This document shows, one piece after another, positions 41,881 to 50,040 of a DNA stretch of 64,000 bases. The translations under genes and the position numbers were made by a program. The stretch is from Nigerium massiliense (GTDB taxonomy: Bacteria > Actinomycetota > Actinomycetes > Propionibacteriales > Propionibacteriaceae). The stretch covers positions 868,001 through 932,000 of the forward strand of contig NZ_CCYM01000002.1 of assembly GCF_000826085.1 (NCBI RefSeq), in the 5' to 3' direction. Position 1 is the stretch's first letter. Each line of letters opens with the position of its first letter. The notes beneath the pieces are model-generated. The model did not search any database. It saw only the letters and a list, made by a program, of their open reading frames with translations, and was not told the origin of the DNA.

Positions 41881-43878
41881 ATGGCCGCACATCACCCCAG
41901 GAGCAAGTACGGCCGCTACGCCGGCGGCCCCGACCCGCTCGCGCCGCCCGTCGACCTCGCCGAGGCGCTCGATGCGATCACCGAGGACGTCATGGCCGGC
42001 TACTCGCCCGAGCAGGCGATGCGCGAGTTCCTGCGGCGCGGCGGCCGCAACAACATGGGCCTGGACGACCTGGCCCGCCGCGTCCAGCAGCGCCGCCGCG
42101 AGTTGCTGTCCCGGCACCGGCTCGACGGCACCCTCGACGAGGTCAAGCAACTGCTGGACACGGCGGTGCTGGAGGAACGCAAGCAGCTCGCCCGCGACGG
42201 GATGATGGACGACGCCGACCGCGAGTTCCGTGAGTTGCGCCTGAACAACCTGCCGACGTCGCCGGCCGCGGCCGTCCAGGAGCTGAGCGGCTACGACTGG
42301 CAGTCGTCCGAGGCGAAGGCCGCGTTCGAGCGCATCAAGGACCTGCTGGGCCGCGAGCTGCTCGACCAACGGTTCGCCGGCATGAAGCAGGCCCTCGAGG
42401 GCGCCACCGATGCCGACCGCCAGGCCGTCGGTGAGATGCTCCGCGACCTCAACGATCTGCTCGCCAAGCACCGTCGCGGCGAGGACACCGACGACGACTT
42501 CGCCGACTTCATGGCCAAGCACGGCGACTACTTCCCCGAGAACCCGCGCAACGTGGACGAGCTCATCGACGCGATGGCCAAGCGTGCGGCCGCCGCCCAG
42601 CGGATGCTGCGCTCGATGACGCCCGAGCAGCGCCAGGAGCTCATGGAACTCTCCGCCCAGGCGTTCGGCTCGCCCGAGCTGATGGCCCAGCTGGACGCCC
42701 TCGATTCCAACCTGCAGGCGCTGCGGCCGGGCGAGGACTGGACGGGCTCGGAGCGCTTCGGCGGCGAGGAGGGCCTCGGCTTGGGCGACGGGACGGGCGT
42801 CCTGCAGGACCTCGCCGAGCTGGATTCGCTCGCGGAGCAGCTCGGCCAGCAGTACAGCGGGGCGCGCGCCGCCGACATCGACCTGGACGCCGTGATGCGG
42901 CAGCTCGGCGACGAGGCTGCGGTGTCCGCGCGGACGCTGGCCGACCTCGAGCGCGCGATGAGCGACTCCGGCTACCTGCGCCGCACCGCCGACGGGAACC
43001 TGCGGCTCTCCCCGCGGGCGATGCGCAAGCTCGGCACGTCCCTGCTGCAGGACGCCGCAAGCCAGCTCTCGGGCCGCGGCGGCCAGCGCGACACCCGGCT
43101 GGCCGGGGCGTCCGGCGAGATCACCGGCGCGACGCGGCCGTGGCAGTTCGGCGACGCCGAGCCCTGGGACACCACCCGGACGCTGACCAACGCGATCCAG
43201 CGGACCGTCGCCGAGGGCGGCGACCCCAGCGGCGGGGTGCGGCTCAACGTGGGCGACATCGAGATCTCCGAGACCGAGGCCCGCACCCAGTCGGCGGTGG
43301 CGCTGCTGGTGGACACCTCGTTCTCCATGGCCGTCGAGGGCCGCTGGGTGCCGATGAAGCGCACCGCCCTGGCCCTGCACCACCTGATCTCGACGCGGTT
43401 CCGCGGCGACCAGCTTCAGCTGATCGGGTTCGGCCGCTACGCGCAGAGCATGGACGTCGACGAGCTCACCGCGCTGCCGCCGCTGCGCGAGCAGGGCACG
43501 AACCTGCACCACGGGCTGCTGCTGGCCAACCGGTTCTTCCGCCGTCACCCGACCATGCAGCCGGTGTTGCTGGTCGTGACCGACGGTGAGCCGACCGCGC
43601 ACCTGATGCCTGGCGGGGAGTCGTGGTTCTCCTACCCGCCCGAGCCGACGACGATCCGGCTGACGGTCGAGGAGCTGGACCGCCTCGCCCGGCAGGGGAC
43701 GCGGGCGACGTTCTTCCGGCTCGGGGACGACCCGGCGCTGGAGCATTTCATCGACCAGCTCGCCCGCCGGGTGGACGGCCGGGTCGTCGCGCCCGACGTC
43801 GACGATCTCGGCGCGGCGGTGGTGGGGGAGTACCTCAACGCCCGGTTCCGCGGCGCCTACGAGGACGGCTGGTTCTGA
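41881..43878 (+). CDS. vWA-domain protein, partner of the AAA+ ATPase
   Basis: 665 residues. The first 440 are charged and helical with no domain I know (REFLRRGGRNNMGLDDLARR, KHGDYFPENPRNVDELIDAM). The C-terminal vWA domain begins near 465 with an intact MIDAS site: LLVDTSFSMAVEG (DxSxS), the Thr in REQGTNLHHGL and the Asp in VVTDGEPT. GGGAGGACGCC precedes the ATG. Same operon as the ATPase; the pair resembles chelatase/CoxE-type maturation machines, target unknown. Confidence 0.88.
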   Translation: MAAHHPRSKYGRYAGGPDPLAPPVDLAEALDAITEDVMAGYSPEQAMREFLRRGGRNNMGLDDLARRVQQRRRELLSRHRLDGTLDEVKQLLDTAVLEERKQLARDGMMDDADREFRELRLNNLPTSPAAAVQELSGYDWQSSEAKAAFERIKDLLGRELLDQRFAGMKQALEGATDADRQAVGEMLRDLNDLLAKHRRGEDTDDDFADFMAKHGDYFPENPRNVDELIDAMAKRAAAAQRMLRSMTPEQRQELMELSAQAFGSPELMAQLDALDSNLQALRPGEDWTGSERFGGEEGLGLGDGTGVLQDLAELDSLAEQLGQQYSGARAADIDLDAVMRQLGDEAAVSARTLADLERAMSDSGYLRRTADGNLRLSPRAMRKLGTSLLQDAASQLSGRGGQRDTRLAGASGEITGATRPWQFGDAEPWDTTRTLTNAIQRTVAEGGDPSGGVRLNVGDIEISETEARTQSAVALLVDTSFSMAVEGRWVPMKRTALALHHLISTRFRGDQLQLIGFGRYAQSMDVDELTALPPLREQGTNLHHGLLLANRFFRRHPTMQPVLLVVTDGEPTAHLMPGGESWFSYPPEPTTIRLTVEELDRLARQGTRATFFRLGDDPALEHFIDQLARRVDGRVVAPDVDDLGAAVVGEYLNARFRGAYEDGWF

Positions 43879-43939
43879 CGGCGGAGGCGTCCGTGTGTTA
43901 GGTTCGTCGGCGTCCGTGTCCCCGGCGATAGGCATTCCG

Positions 43940-43966
43940 ATGTGGTTCGCAGCGCTCTCCCGCTGA
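43940..43966 (+). CDS. Possible 8-codon leader peptide upstream of the ABC-F gene
   Basis: ATG-TGG-TTC-GCA-GCG-CTC-TCC-CGC-TGA (MWFAALSR) lies 61 bases before the ABC-F start, downstream of TAGGTT at 43899-43904, a likely -10 box. Antibiotic-resistance ABC-F genes are often controlled by short leader peptides. No ribosome-binding site is obvious for it, so this is speculative. Confidence 0.25.
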   Translation: MWFAALSR

Positions 43967-44027
43967 CCCGCCGCGCGTGACCCCCGCGTCCGCCCGGCAC
44001 CCAAAACCACGCCGAGAGGGATGCATC

Positions 44028-45713
44028 ATGCCTACCCACACGCCTCTTTCCTGCAACGCCCTCACGTTCACCTGGCCGGACGGCACGCCCTGCCTGGCCG
44101 ACCTCACCGTCTCGTGGGGCACCGGCCTGCACGGGCTGATCGGGGCCAACGGCTCCGGCAAGACCACGCTGGTCCGCCTGCTGACCGGCGAGTTGAGCCC
44201 CACGTCCGGAACGGCCGGGACGCCCGCGCGTACCCTCGTCCTGCGCCAGGACCTCGGGCTCGACACCGCCGCCACCGTCGGAGAACTGCTGGGCATCGGA
44301 CCGATCCTCGCGGCCCTGGACGCCGTCGCCGCCGGCAGCGTCGGCGTCGCCCCCTACGAGGTCATCGGGGACGACTGGGACATCGCCGAGCGCGCCCGCG
44401 CCGAGCTCGACCGCGCAGGTCTGGGCGACCTGGGCCTCGATCGGGCCGTCGGGACGCTCTCGGGCGGGCAGGCCGTCCGCGTCGCGCTGGCCGGCGTCCG
44501 GCTGGCCAGGCCAGCGGCGCTGATCCTGGATGAACCGACCAACAACCTGGACGGCCCCGCGCGGGTCCGGCTCGCCGACCTGCTGGACGAGCTGCGGGCG
44601 CGGATCCCGATCGTCGCGATCAGCCACGACCGCGCCCTGCTGGAGACCTGCGACTCGATCGCCGAGCTCGTCCCCGCCGAGTTCACCCGCGGCAACTTGC
44701 AGGTGGCGGCGACGATCCGCCGCTTCGAGGGCGGGTTCTCCGCGTGGGAGGCCGCGATCGAGGCCGAGCAGGACGCCGCCAGCCGTCGCGTCCGGGACGC
44801 CCGCTCGGTCGTCGACAAGGAGAAGCGTGACCGCGTCCAGCAGCAGACGAAGCAGGCGCGCGACGAACGCCGCGGCCGCACGTTCGAGCAGAACAAGCGG
44901 CACCCCAGAATCGTGATGCGGGCGGAGAAGCGGCAGGCCGAGCGATCGGCGGCCAAGTCCCGGGAGGTGATGGCCGACCGGGAGCGTGCCGCGCAGGAGG
45001 CGCTGGCCGAGGCAGAGGAGGCGGTGCGCGAGTCGCGCGATGTGTACCTCGACCTGCCCGCGACGTCCGTCGGCGCCGGGACGACGATCCTCGAGTTGAG
45101 GCTGGCACCGGGTGTGCGTCGCGTGGCGTCGGGCGAGGAGGACGAGGCGGCGCTGGGCACCGACGTCGAGCACGTCATCGTCACCGGTCCCGAGCACGTC
45201 CGGCTGGCGGGGGCGAACGGGTCGGGGAAGACGACGCTGCTGCGCCGCGTCCTGGGAGTGCCGGCGGAAGAGGCCCCGCCCAGCGCGTACGAGGTTGAGT
45301 ACCGCATCGCAGAGGCGGGTTACCTCCCGCAGCGCATCGAGTTGGACCCCGGGCCGACCGTCCTCGAGACCGTGATCCGGGCGAACCCGGTCGCCTCAGA
45401 GCAGGAGTTGCGCGACGACCTGGCGCGGCTGCTGTTCCGGCGCGAGCGGGTGTTCGCCCCCGTGGGGACGCTGTCGGGCGGGGAGCGGTTCCGGGTGGCG
45501 CTCGCGCGGATCCTGCTGGCGTCGCCCGCGCCGCGGCTGGTGGTGCTGGACGAGCCGACGAACAACCTCGACATGCCGACCGTCGACTGGTTGGTCGGGG
45601 CGCTCGCCGGTTTCCGGGGTGCGCTGCTGGTCGTCAGCCACGACGAGGACTTCCTCGACCGCCTCGGCGTCCACCGCGTCCTCGACCTGGACGCCCTCAC
45701 GCGGCGTGGGTGA
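44028..45713 (+). CDS. ABC-F family ATPase
   Basis: 561 residues with two complete nucleotide-binding domains and no membrane segments. The first has Walker A GANGSGKTTLVR, signature TLSGGQAVRVALA and LILDEPTNNLD; the second has GANGSGKTTLLR, TLSGGERFRVALARI and LVVLDEPTNNLD. The linker (about 225-330) is charged and helical (VVDKEKRDRVQQQTKQARDE, RIVMRAEKRQAERSAAKSRE). ABC-F proteins act on the ribosome as translation factors or antibiotic protection proteins; which type cannot be settled here. The ATG giving MPTHTPLS is in frame; an ATG seven bases earlier is not. Confidence 0.93.
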   Translation: MPTHTPLSCNALTFTWPDGTPCLADLTVSWGTGLHGLIGANGSGKTTLVRLLTGELSPTSGTAGTPARTLVLRQDLGLDTAATVGELLGIGPILAALDAVAAGSVGVAPYEVIGDDWDIAERARAELDRAGLGDLGLDRAVGTLSGGQAVRVALAGVRLARPAALILDEPTNNLDGPARVRLADLLDELRARIPIVAISHDRALLETCDSIAELVPAEFTRGNLQVAATIRRFEGGFSAWEAAIEAEQDAASRRVRDARSVVDKEKRDRVQQQTKQARDERRGRTFEQNKRHPRIVMRAEKRQAERSAAKSREVMADRERAAQEALAEAEEAVRESRDVYLDLPATSVGAGTTILELRLAPGVRRVASGEEDEAALGTDVEHVIVTGPEHVRLAGANGSGKTTLLRRVLGVPAEEAPPSAYEVEYRIAEAGYLPQRIELDPGPTVLETVIRANPVASEQELRDDLARLLFRRERVFAPVGTLSGGERFRVALARILLASPAPRLVVLDEPTNNLDMPTVDWLVGALAGFRGALLVVSHDEDFLDRLGVHRVLDLDALTRRG

Positions 45714-45887
45714 CGGCCGAGCTCACGCTTGTCGGGTCGGCCGCGCCTCCTGCCGCCGAGCCGGGGTTGCCGAAGCCTGATCGACAGGTCTTGGTCGGGC
45801 GTCGTCTGGAGCCCTCGCCCGGGGGCGGTGGCGTCCGGTCGACGCGTCATGCATGATCGAAAGAAGCCAAGGAAAGGAACGGCACCG

Positions 45888-46364
45888 ATGACCGTCAACG
45901 ACAACGGACCCAAGCCGAACGCGTTCGACATCGAGACCGAGACGCGCGCCAACACGAACTACCGCACCGTCGCCTGGACGGGTAAGTACCTGCAGGTCAC
46001 GCTGATGTCGATCCCCGTGGGGCAGTCGATCGGCCTGGAGGTGCACCCGGAGACCGACCAGTTCCTGCGCCTGGATGCCGGCAAGGGCCGCTGCGTCATG
46101 GGCCCGGAGAAGGATCAGCTCGACTTCCAGCAGGACGTCGAAGATGGCTGGTCGATCCAGGTGCCGGCGGGCTCGTGGCACGACGTGATCAATACCGGCG
46201 ACGAGCCCATGCAGCTCTACGCCGTCTACGCTCCGGTGCACCACGCGCCCGGCATCGTCCAGAAGACGAGCGAGGACGCCGAGCAGGACGAGGAGTCCGG
46301 CAAGGACGAGCCTCCGGAGTGGAGCGAGCAGCCGTCCGGCGACGTGGCGGATGGCCACGCCTGA
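45888..46364 (+). CDS. Cupin-domain protein
   Basis: 158 residues. The cupin motifs are IGLEVHPETDQFLRLDAGKG (His and Glu-type metal ligands) and VPAGSWHDVINTG (second His). An acidic tail follows (EDAEQDEESGKDEPPEWSEQ). Likely a small metal-binding enzyme or sugar-binding protein; substrate unknown. AAGGAAAGGAAC precedes the ATG, and a perfect 15-bp hairpin terminates the transcript. Confidence 0.88.
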   Translation: MTVNDNGPKPNAFDIETETRANTNYRTVAWTGKYLQVTLMSIPVGQSIGLEVHPETDQFLRLDAGKGRCVMGPEKDQLDFQQDVEDGWSIQVPAGSWHDVINTGDEPMQLYAVYAPVHHAPGIVQKTSEDAEQDEESGKDEPPEWSEQPSGDVADGHA

Positions 46365-46393
46365 TCGTTCGCCGAGCAAGCCGTGTGAACGCC

Positions 46394-46427
46394 GAACGTC
46401 CCCGCGATGAAGATCGCGGGGACGTTC
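46394..46427 (+). terminator. Hairpin terminator after the cupin gene
   Basis: Perfect 15-bp stem (GAACGTCCCCGCGAT with its complement, loop GAAG) 30 bases after the stop. Confidence 0.85.
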
Positions 46428-46558
46428 TGCTGTCGGAGTGGCCCCGGCGACCGGGGCGGGACGCCGTGCCCTTGCCACGCCCGCGGACGGTCTGTGACCC
46501 TGAGCCACGGGCGCCCAACGATGGGCCGCTCGCCATCGGGAAACGCAAGGAGAATCCC

Positions 46559-46918
46559 ATGTCCCACGGCGACATCACCCACATCGACATCCCGGTCAGC
46601 GACAACGCCAAGGCCGCGGAGTTCTACGGCGGGCTGTTCGGCTGGCAGATCAGCGAACCCCCGGGCTTCGAGGGCTACCCCATGTGGCAGGCCCCCAACA
46701 AGATCAGCGGCGGTGGCCTCGCCCCGCGCAGCGCCGACTTCACCCAGCCACGCTCCTACGTCGAGGTGGATTCCATCGACGACGTCCTGGCCAAGGTCGA
46801 GGACGCCGGCGGCGCGGTGCTGATGCCGCGCCAGCCGATCACCGAGACCAGCGGCTGGGCCGCCATCACCGACCCCGACGGCAACGTCATCGGCCTCTTC
46901 GAGGGGACGGTCGAGTAG
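46559..46918 (+). CDS. VOC-superfamily protein (glyoxalase/bleomycin-resistance fold)
   Basis: 119 residues, one pair of beta-alpha-beta-beta-beta units. The start THIDIPVSDNAKAAEFYGGL and the FGWQISEPPGF turn are typical, as is the ending ITDPDGNVIGLFEG. Metal-binding residues expected in dioxygenases are only partly present, so substrate and activity are open. GCAAGGAGAA lies six bases before the ATG. Confidence 0.9.
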   Translation: MSHGDITHIDIPVSDNAKAAEFYGGLFGWQISEPPGFEGYPMWQAPNKISGGGLAPRSADFTQPRSYVEVDSIDDVLAKVEDAGGAVLMPRQPITETSGWAAITDPDGNVIGLFEGTVE

Positions 46919-46928
46919 CCACGCAATC

Positions 46929-46969
46929 GCGAAGACCCCCTGACGCCAGAAGCGTCAGGGGGTCTTCGC
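46929..46969 (+). terminator. Strong hairpin terminator after the VOC gene
   Basis: Perfect 18-bp stem (GCGAAGACCCCCTGACGC and complement) with a CAGAA loop, starting ten bases after the stop. Confidence 0.92.
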
Positions 46970-47278
46970 ACGTTCACGGCGTCGGGCTGGGAGCGCCTCT
47001 CGGCGCGTGGCCGCTCGCAGCGGCGAAAGTTGGAGCCCGGGGCTACCGCAGCCCGACACCGCGAACGAGCATAGGGGGCCGAGGCGTCAGACCCAAGCGC
47101 AAGGCGCCTCGTCGTGGGGCGACGGCGACAGGGTCGGCTCCACGCAACCGGTGTGTCACGGCGCAGCTACTGGTGCGCTGCCGGCGTCCACGCGGGGACG
47201 TAGGCGGGGTCGGCGAAACGTTGCTCTCCATGCTGGGCCGCCAGCGGTTCTCCCTCGCCGCGAGGGGTGGTCTCGAAG
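46970..47278. other. Intergenic stretch, no gene recognised
   Basis: About 310 bases between the VOC terminator and the inverted-repeat element. Codon use in all frames is unlike the neighbours. It contains several short GC-rich dyads, for example around 47039-47058 (AGCCCGGGGCTACCGCAGCC), but no tRNA or known RNA motif that I can identify. Confidence 0.45.
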
Positions 47279-47399
47279 CATAACGGGATTATCCTGCCCC
47301 TAGCCTGCGGGCACCCCGGAGATAACCTGGTGTACCCCCTTGTGGGCGCCATATGCAGCGATTGCTCCCGCAATCTGGTGGCAGGATAATCCCGTTATG
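47279..47399. repeat. 121-bp element with perfect 20-bp inverted terminal repeats
   Basis: The sequence CATAACGGGATTATCCTGCC (47279-47298) recurs as its exact reverse complement at 47380-47399. The 81-bp interior has no gene; it holds a second small hairpin GATTGC-TCCC-GCAATC (47360-47375). No target-site duplication is obvious at the flanks. It could be a MITE-like mobile remnant, an invertible segment, or a recombinase/regulator site. It lies 95 bases from the stop of the minus-strand hypothetical gene. Confidence 0.8.
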
Positions 47400-47493
47400 T
47401 CACCGACCCGCGCGTCGGTCGACTCCGAGGATGGGGGCTGTGCCCCGCTGGTGGCCCCAGCGGATCACCGCGTCGCTGCTCGGCTGGCCAGGT

Positions 47494-48096
47494 CTACTGC
47501 AGGTGCCCGGACCGCCAGAGGTTCGCGCTCGCGGCGAGGTCGTCGGCCATATCGCGCAACCGCGTGGCGCTGAGCAGCGTCTCGGAGCCCTCGGAGGCGT
47601 ACGCGCGCCCGGCCACCACGACCCGGCAGAAGGCGGCGGCCCGCTCCAGCGCGACGGCGAAGTCGCCGGTGAACGCGCCGCGCAGGATCTCGTTCGCGAC
47701 CGCGGCGATCTCGTCGGGGCCGGGCGGGTCGACCCCGGCCACCGCATGGTTCGGCTCGGTGAACGGGACGCCGTAGGCGTACTCGCGCGCGGCGTCCGCG
47801 GGGGAGGTGCGCATCCATTCGCGCAGCAGGTACAGCCTCCACAGCGCGCCGGGCAACGTCCGCGCCGGCCGGGACGCCCACAGGTCCGCGAGCGTGGGCA
47901 GGCCGATGTCGTCCACGATCTCCACCAGCCGCTGGGTGACCGCTGGGTCGGTGGCGGCGCGTCCGGTGTGCAGCAAGACGGCCGCGGTCTCGTGCGCGGC
48001 GTGCAGCTGGGCGATCGGGTCGGACCGCTCGCCGAGCGCCTCGAGGGCGGCCGGCTCGCGGAAGCTCGGGCGCCGGGGCTTGCGCGGCTCAGTCAT
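47494..48096 (-). CDS. Conserved hypothetical protein (actinobacterial)
   Basis: 200 residues, soluble and mostly helical. Distinctive segments are LHAAHETAAVLLHTGRAATD, TLPGALWRLYLLREWMRTSP, GPDEIAAVANEILRGAFTGD and FAVALERAAAFCRVVVAGRA. I associate this pattern with uncharacterised actinobacterial proteins but cannot name a function. The ATG has TACCGT eight bases upstream. It ends in an 80-bp gap before the inverted-repeat element, and the DUF2207 gene lies 26 bases behind its start on the same strand. Confidence 0.75.
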   Translation of the reverse strand: MTEPRKPRRPSFREPAALEALGERSDPIAQLHAAHETAAVLLHTGRAATDPAVTQRLVEIVDDIGLPTLADLWASRPARTLPGALWRLYLLREWMRTSPADAAREYAYGVPFTEPNHAVAGVDPPGPDEIAAVANEILRGAFTGDFAVALERAAAFCRVVVAGRAYASEGSETLLSATRLRDMADDLAASANLWRSGHLQ

Positions 48097-48122
48097 CGGC
48101 GTTCACGGTAGCGCGCGGCCGA

Positions 48123-49964
48123 TCACCAGCCGCCACCGCCGCCGCCACCGACGCCGCCCCCACCGCCGAAGCCCGATCCGCCCCCGGAGCCCGACGTGGC
48201 GGCCTGCGCGGAGGCTGCCATCGACGAGCCGATGGTGTCGCCGAGGCTGTTCATCGAGCCGGCGAAGCCGCCGTAGTAGAACGGCGTCGTGCCGACGTAC
48301 CAGTCGGTCTCGGGGCGGTAGCGGCCCTGGGCCGCCAGCTGCTCGAAGAGCTTCGCCCACCGGTCGGCGACCCCGAAGACGATGGCGTAGGGCAGGTACC
48401 GCGAGAAGAGGTCCTCGCCCTCTTCGAACCTGAGCTGGTCGGCCTCCGCCGTGGTGAGGTATTGCTCGAAGCCCTTCGCCTGGGCGAGGACGGCCGACCC
48501 CTCGGCGGTGCGGCTGCTGAATCTGTTGTGCAGGATGAGCAGGGCCACGCCCACCACGATCGGTGCGACGGCGAGCAGCCCCAGGCCCGCGGTGAACGCG
48601 AGCGCCACCGCCAAGCCGACACCGACGACGATGATCACGAGCGCCAGCAGGATGATCAGCCCGCGCTGGGTCTGCGGGTTGCCCCGGAACCACTTCAGGT
48701 CCCTCGTCGTGTACTCGTACAGCTTGGAGCGCGCGTCCGGCATGAGCTTGCCGTACTCGGCGTCCCGGAGCTCCTCGGTGGTGACCTCGTCCCCGTCCTT
48801 GAACAGGGTGTCCATGATGTGTTGCTCGTAGGGGCGCAGGGGGCCGCCGGCGTGCCGGTTGACGAACGTCCACTCCCGATCGCCCTTGCGCTTGCCCTTG
48901 ACCTCGGGCTCCGCCTCGACGATCTGGACGTGCCCGCGCACGGCCAGGTCGATGATCGTGCCGGTGACGTCGCGGTTGTCGGCCGTGTAGTCCTCGAGGA
49001 CGCCGAGCTCGCCGGGCGTGGCGTCCTTCGGCGGGCTGAACTGGACGGTGACGGGCGCTGCGGCGTGCGACCGACCGGTCTGGCCCTCCTGGCCGGCGAC
49101 GGGGGACAGGCCCGGCGTGAGGCCCAGGTAGACCTCATCGCGCGCGGCCCGGCGGCGCGCCATGACGACGCCGCCGAGGCCGAGGACGGTCAGCAGCGCG
49201 GTGAGGCCGCCGCTGAGCGGCGTCAGAGGGGCGAGGTTGCCGAGGTGGTAACGCTTCGAGAAGGTCGGCGGGGGCGCGGTCAGCGTGCCGGCGGGCCACC
49301 CGGTGACGATCTGGACGGGCTCCTTGTCGCTCAGCCCCTGGGTGGAGAACACCGCGCTGTTGCCGGTCTCGGACGCGGTGCACGGCTGGTCGTAGCTGCG
49401 GCCGCGGAAGCAGGCGACCCGCTCGATCGCGGCCGGGCCGGTGACGGTGGCGCTCATCTTCTCGATCGGCACCTCCCAGCCGGGCCCGACGACGTTCCAG
49501 TTGAGCTCGTCGAGGCCGCCGGTGGCGCTGCTGGTGTTGACGACGCCGCCCAGCGTGTACTGGATTCGGTACTGCTGGACGCCGGTGAATTGCTGATCCT
49601 GGCTGCCGATGCGCACCTTGAGGGTGCCGTCGTCCTCCTCGGTGCTCACCTCGGCGTTGGCGCCCGTCGGGCTGGTGACGCCGTCGACGTGGACGTCCAG
49701 GTCGCGCCACAGGTCGGGGTTGTTCGCGACGCGCTGCCGCAGCGGGAAGTACAGGTAGGGGCCGTGGCCCTCGTCGTTGGCGAAGTCGAAGGCGAGGTCG
49801 AGCGTGACCGTCGTCGTGCCGTCCCGCGCGACGTTCGCGTGGACGTCGTAGTTCGCGATTTTCCAGGAGTCCGGGGTGTCGTCCGCCCGGGCCTGAACCG
49901 GGCTCGTGATCGTGAGCCCGAGCGTCAGGAGCACCAGGGCCAGGACAGTGCGGAGGCGCCTCAT
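48123..49964 (-). CDS. DUF2207-domain membrane protein
   Basis: 613 residues. Signal peptide (about 1-26, VLALVLLTLGLTITSPVQARA), extracytoplasmic DUF2207 beta domain (about 28-230; YDVHANVARDGTTTVTLDLA, DELNWNVVGPGWEVPIEK), one transmembrane helix near 243, a cytoplasmic part, two more helices near 430-480, and a Gly/Ser-rich tail ending GGGGGW. This is the layout of YciQ-like proteins of unknown role. TATCCT lies six bases before the ATG. Confidence 0.88.
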   Translation of the reverse strand: MRRLRTVLALVLLTLGLTITSPVQARADDTPDSWKIANYDVHANVARDGTTTVTLDLAFDFANDEGHGPYLYFPLRQRVANNPDLWRDLDVHVDGVTSPTGANAEVSTEEDDGTLKVRIGSQDQQFTGVQQYRIQYTLGGVVNTSSATGGLDELNWNVVGPGWEVPIEKMSATVTGPAAIERVACFRGRSYDQPCTASETGNSAVFSTQGLSDKEPVQIVTGWPAGTLTAPPPTFSKRYHLGNLAPLTPLSGGLTALLTVLGLGGVVMARRRAARDEVYLGLTPGLSPVAGQEGQTGRSHAAAPVTVQFSPPKDATPGELGVLEDYTADNRDVTGTIIDLAVRGHVQIVEAEPEVKGKRKGDREWTFVNRHAGGPLRPYEQHIMDTLFKDGDEVTTEELRDAEYGKLMPDARSKLYEYTTRDLKWFRGNPQTQRGLIILLALVIIVVGVGLAVALAFTAGLGLLAVAPIVVGVALLILHNRFSSRTAEGSAVLAQAKGFEQYLTTAEADQLRFEEGEDLFSRYLPYAIVFGVADRWAKLFEQLAAQGRYRPETDWYVGTTPFYYGGFAGSMNSLGDTIGSSMAASAQAATSGSGGGSGFGGGGGVGGGGGGGW

Positions 49965-50040
49965 GCCAACAGGATAGGGGGCACGCGCCGACGGGATGGA
50001 TGGCCAGCCGGCATCCACCCCGTCGGAGGCTCCGCGAAGG

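Noticed and set aside
40393..44010. Very long open frame on the minus strand (1205 codons) opposite the AAA+ and vWA genes
   Set aside because: It is the antisense of two genes with clear motifs; its protein is low-complexity Arg/Ala/Gly/Val-rich and has no domain. High-GC DNA creates such frames.
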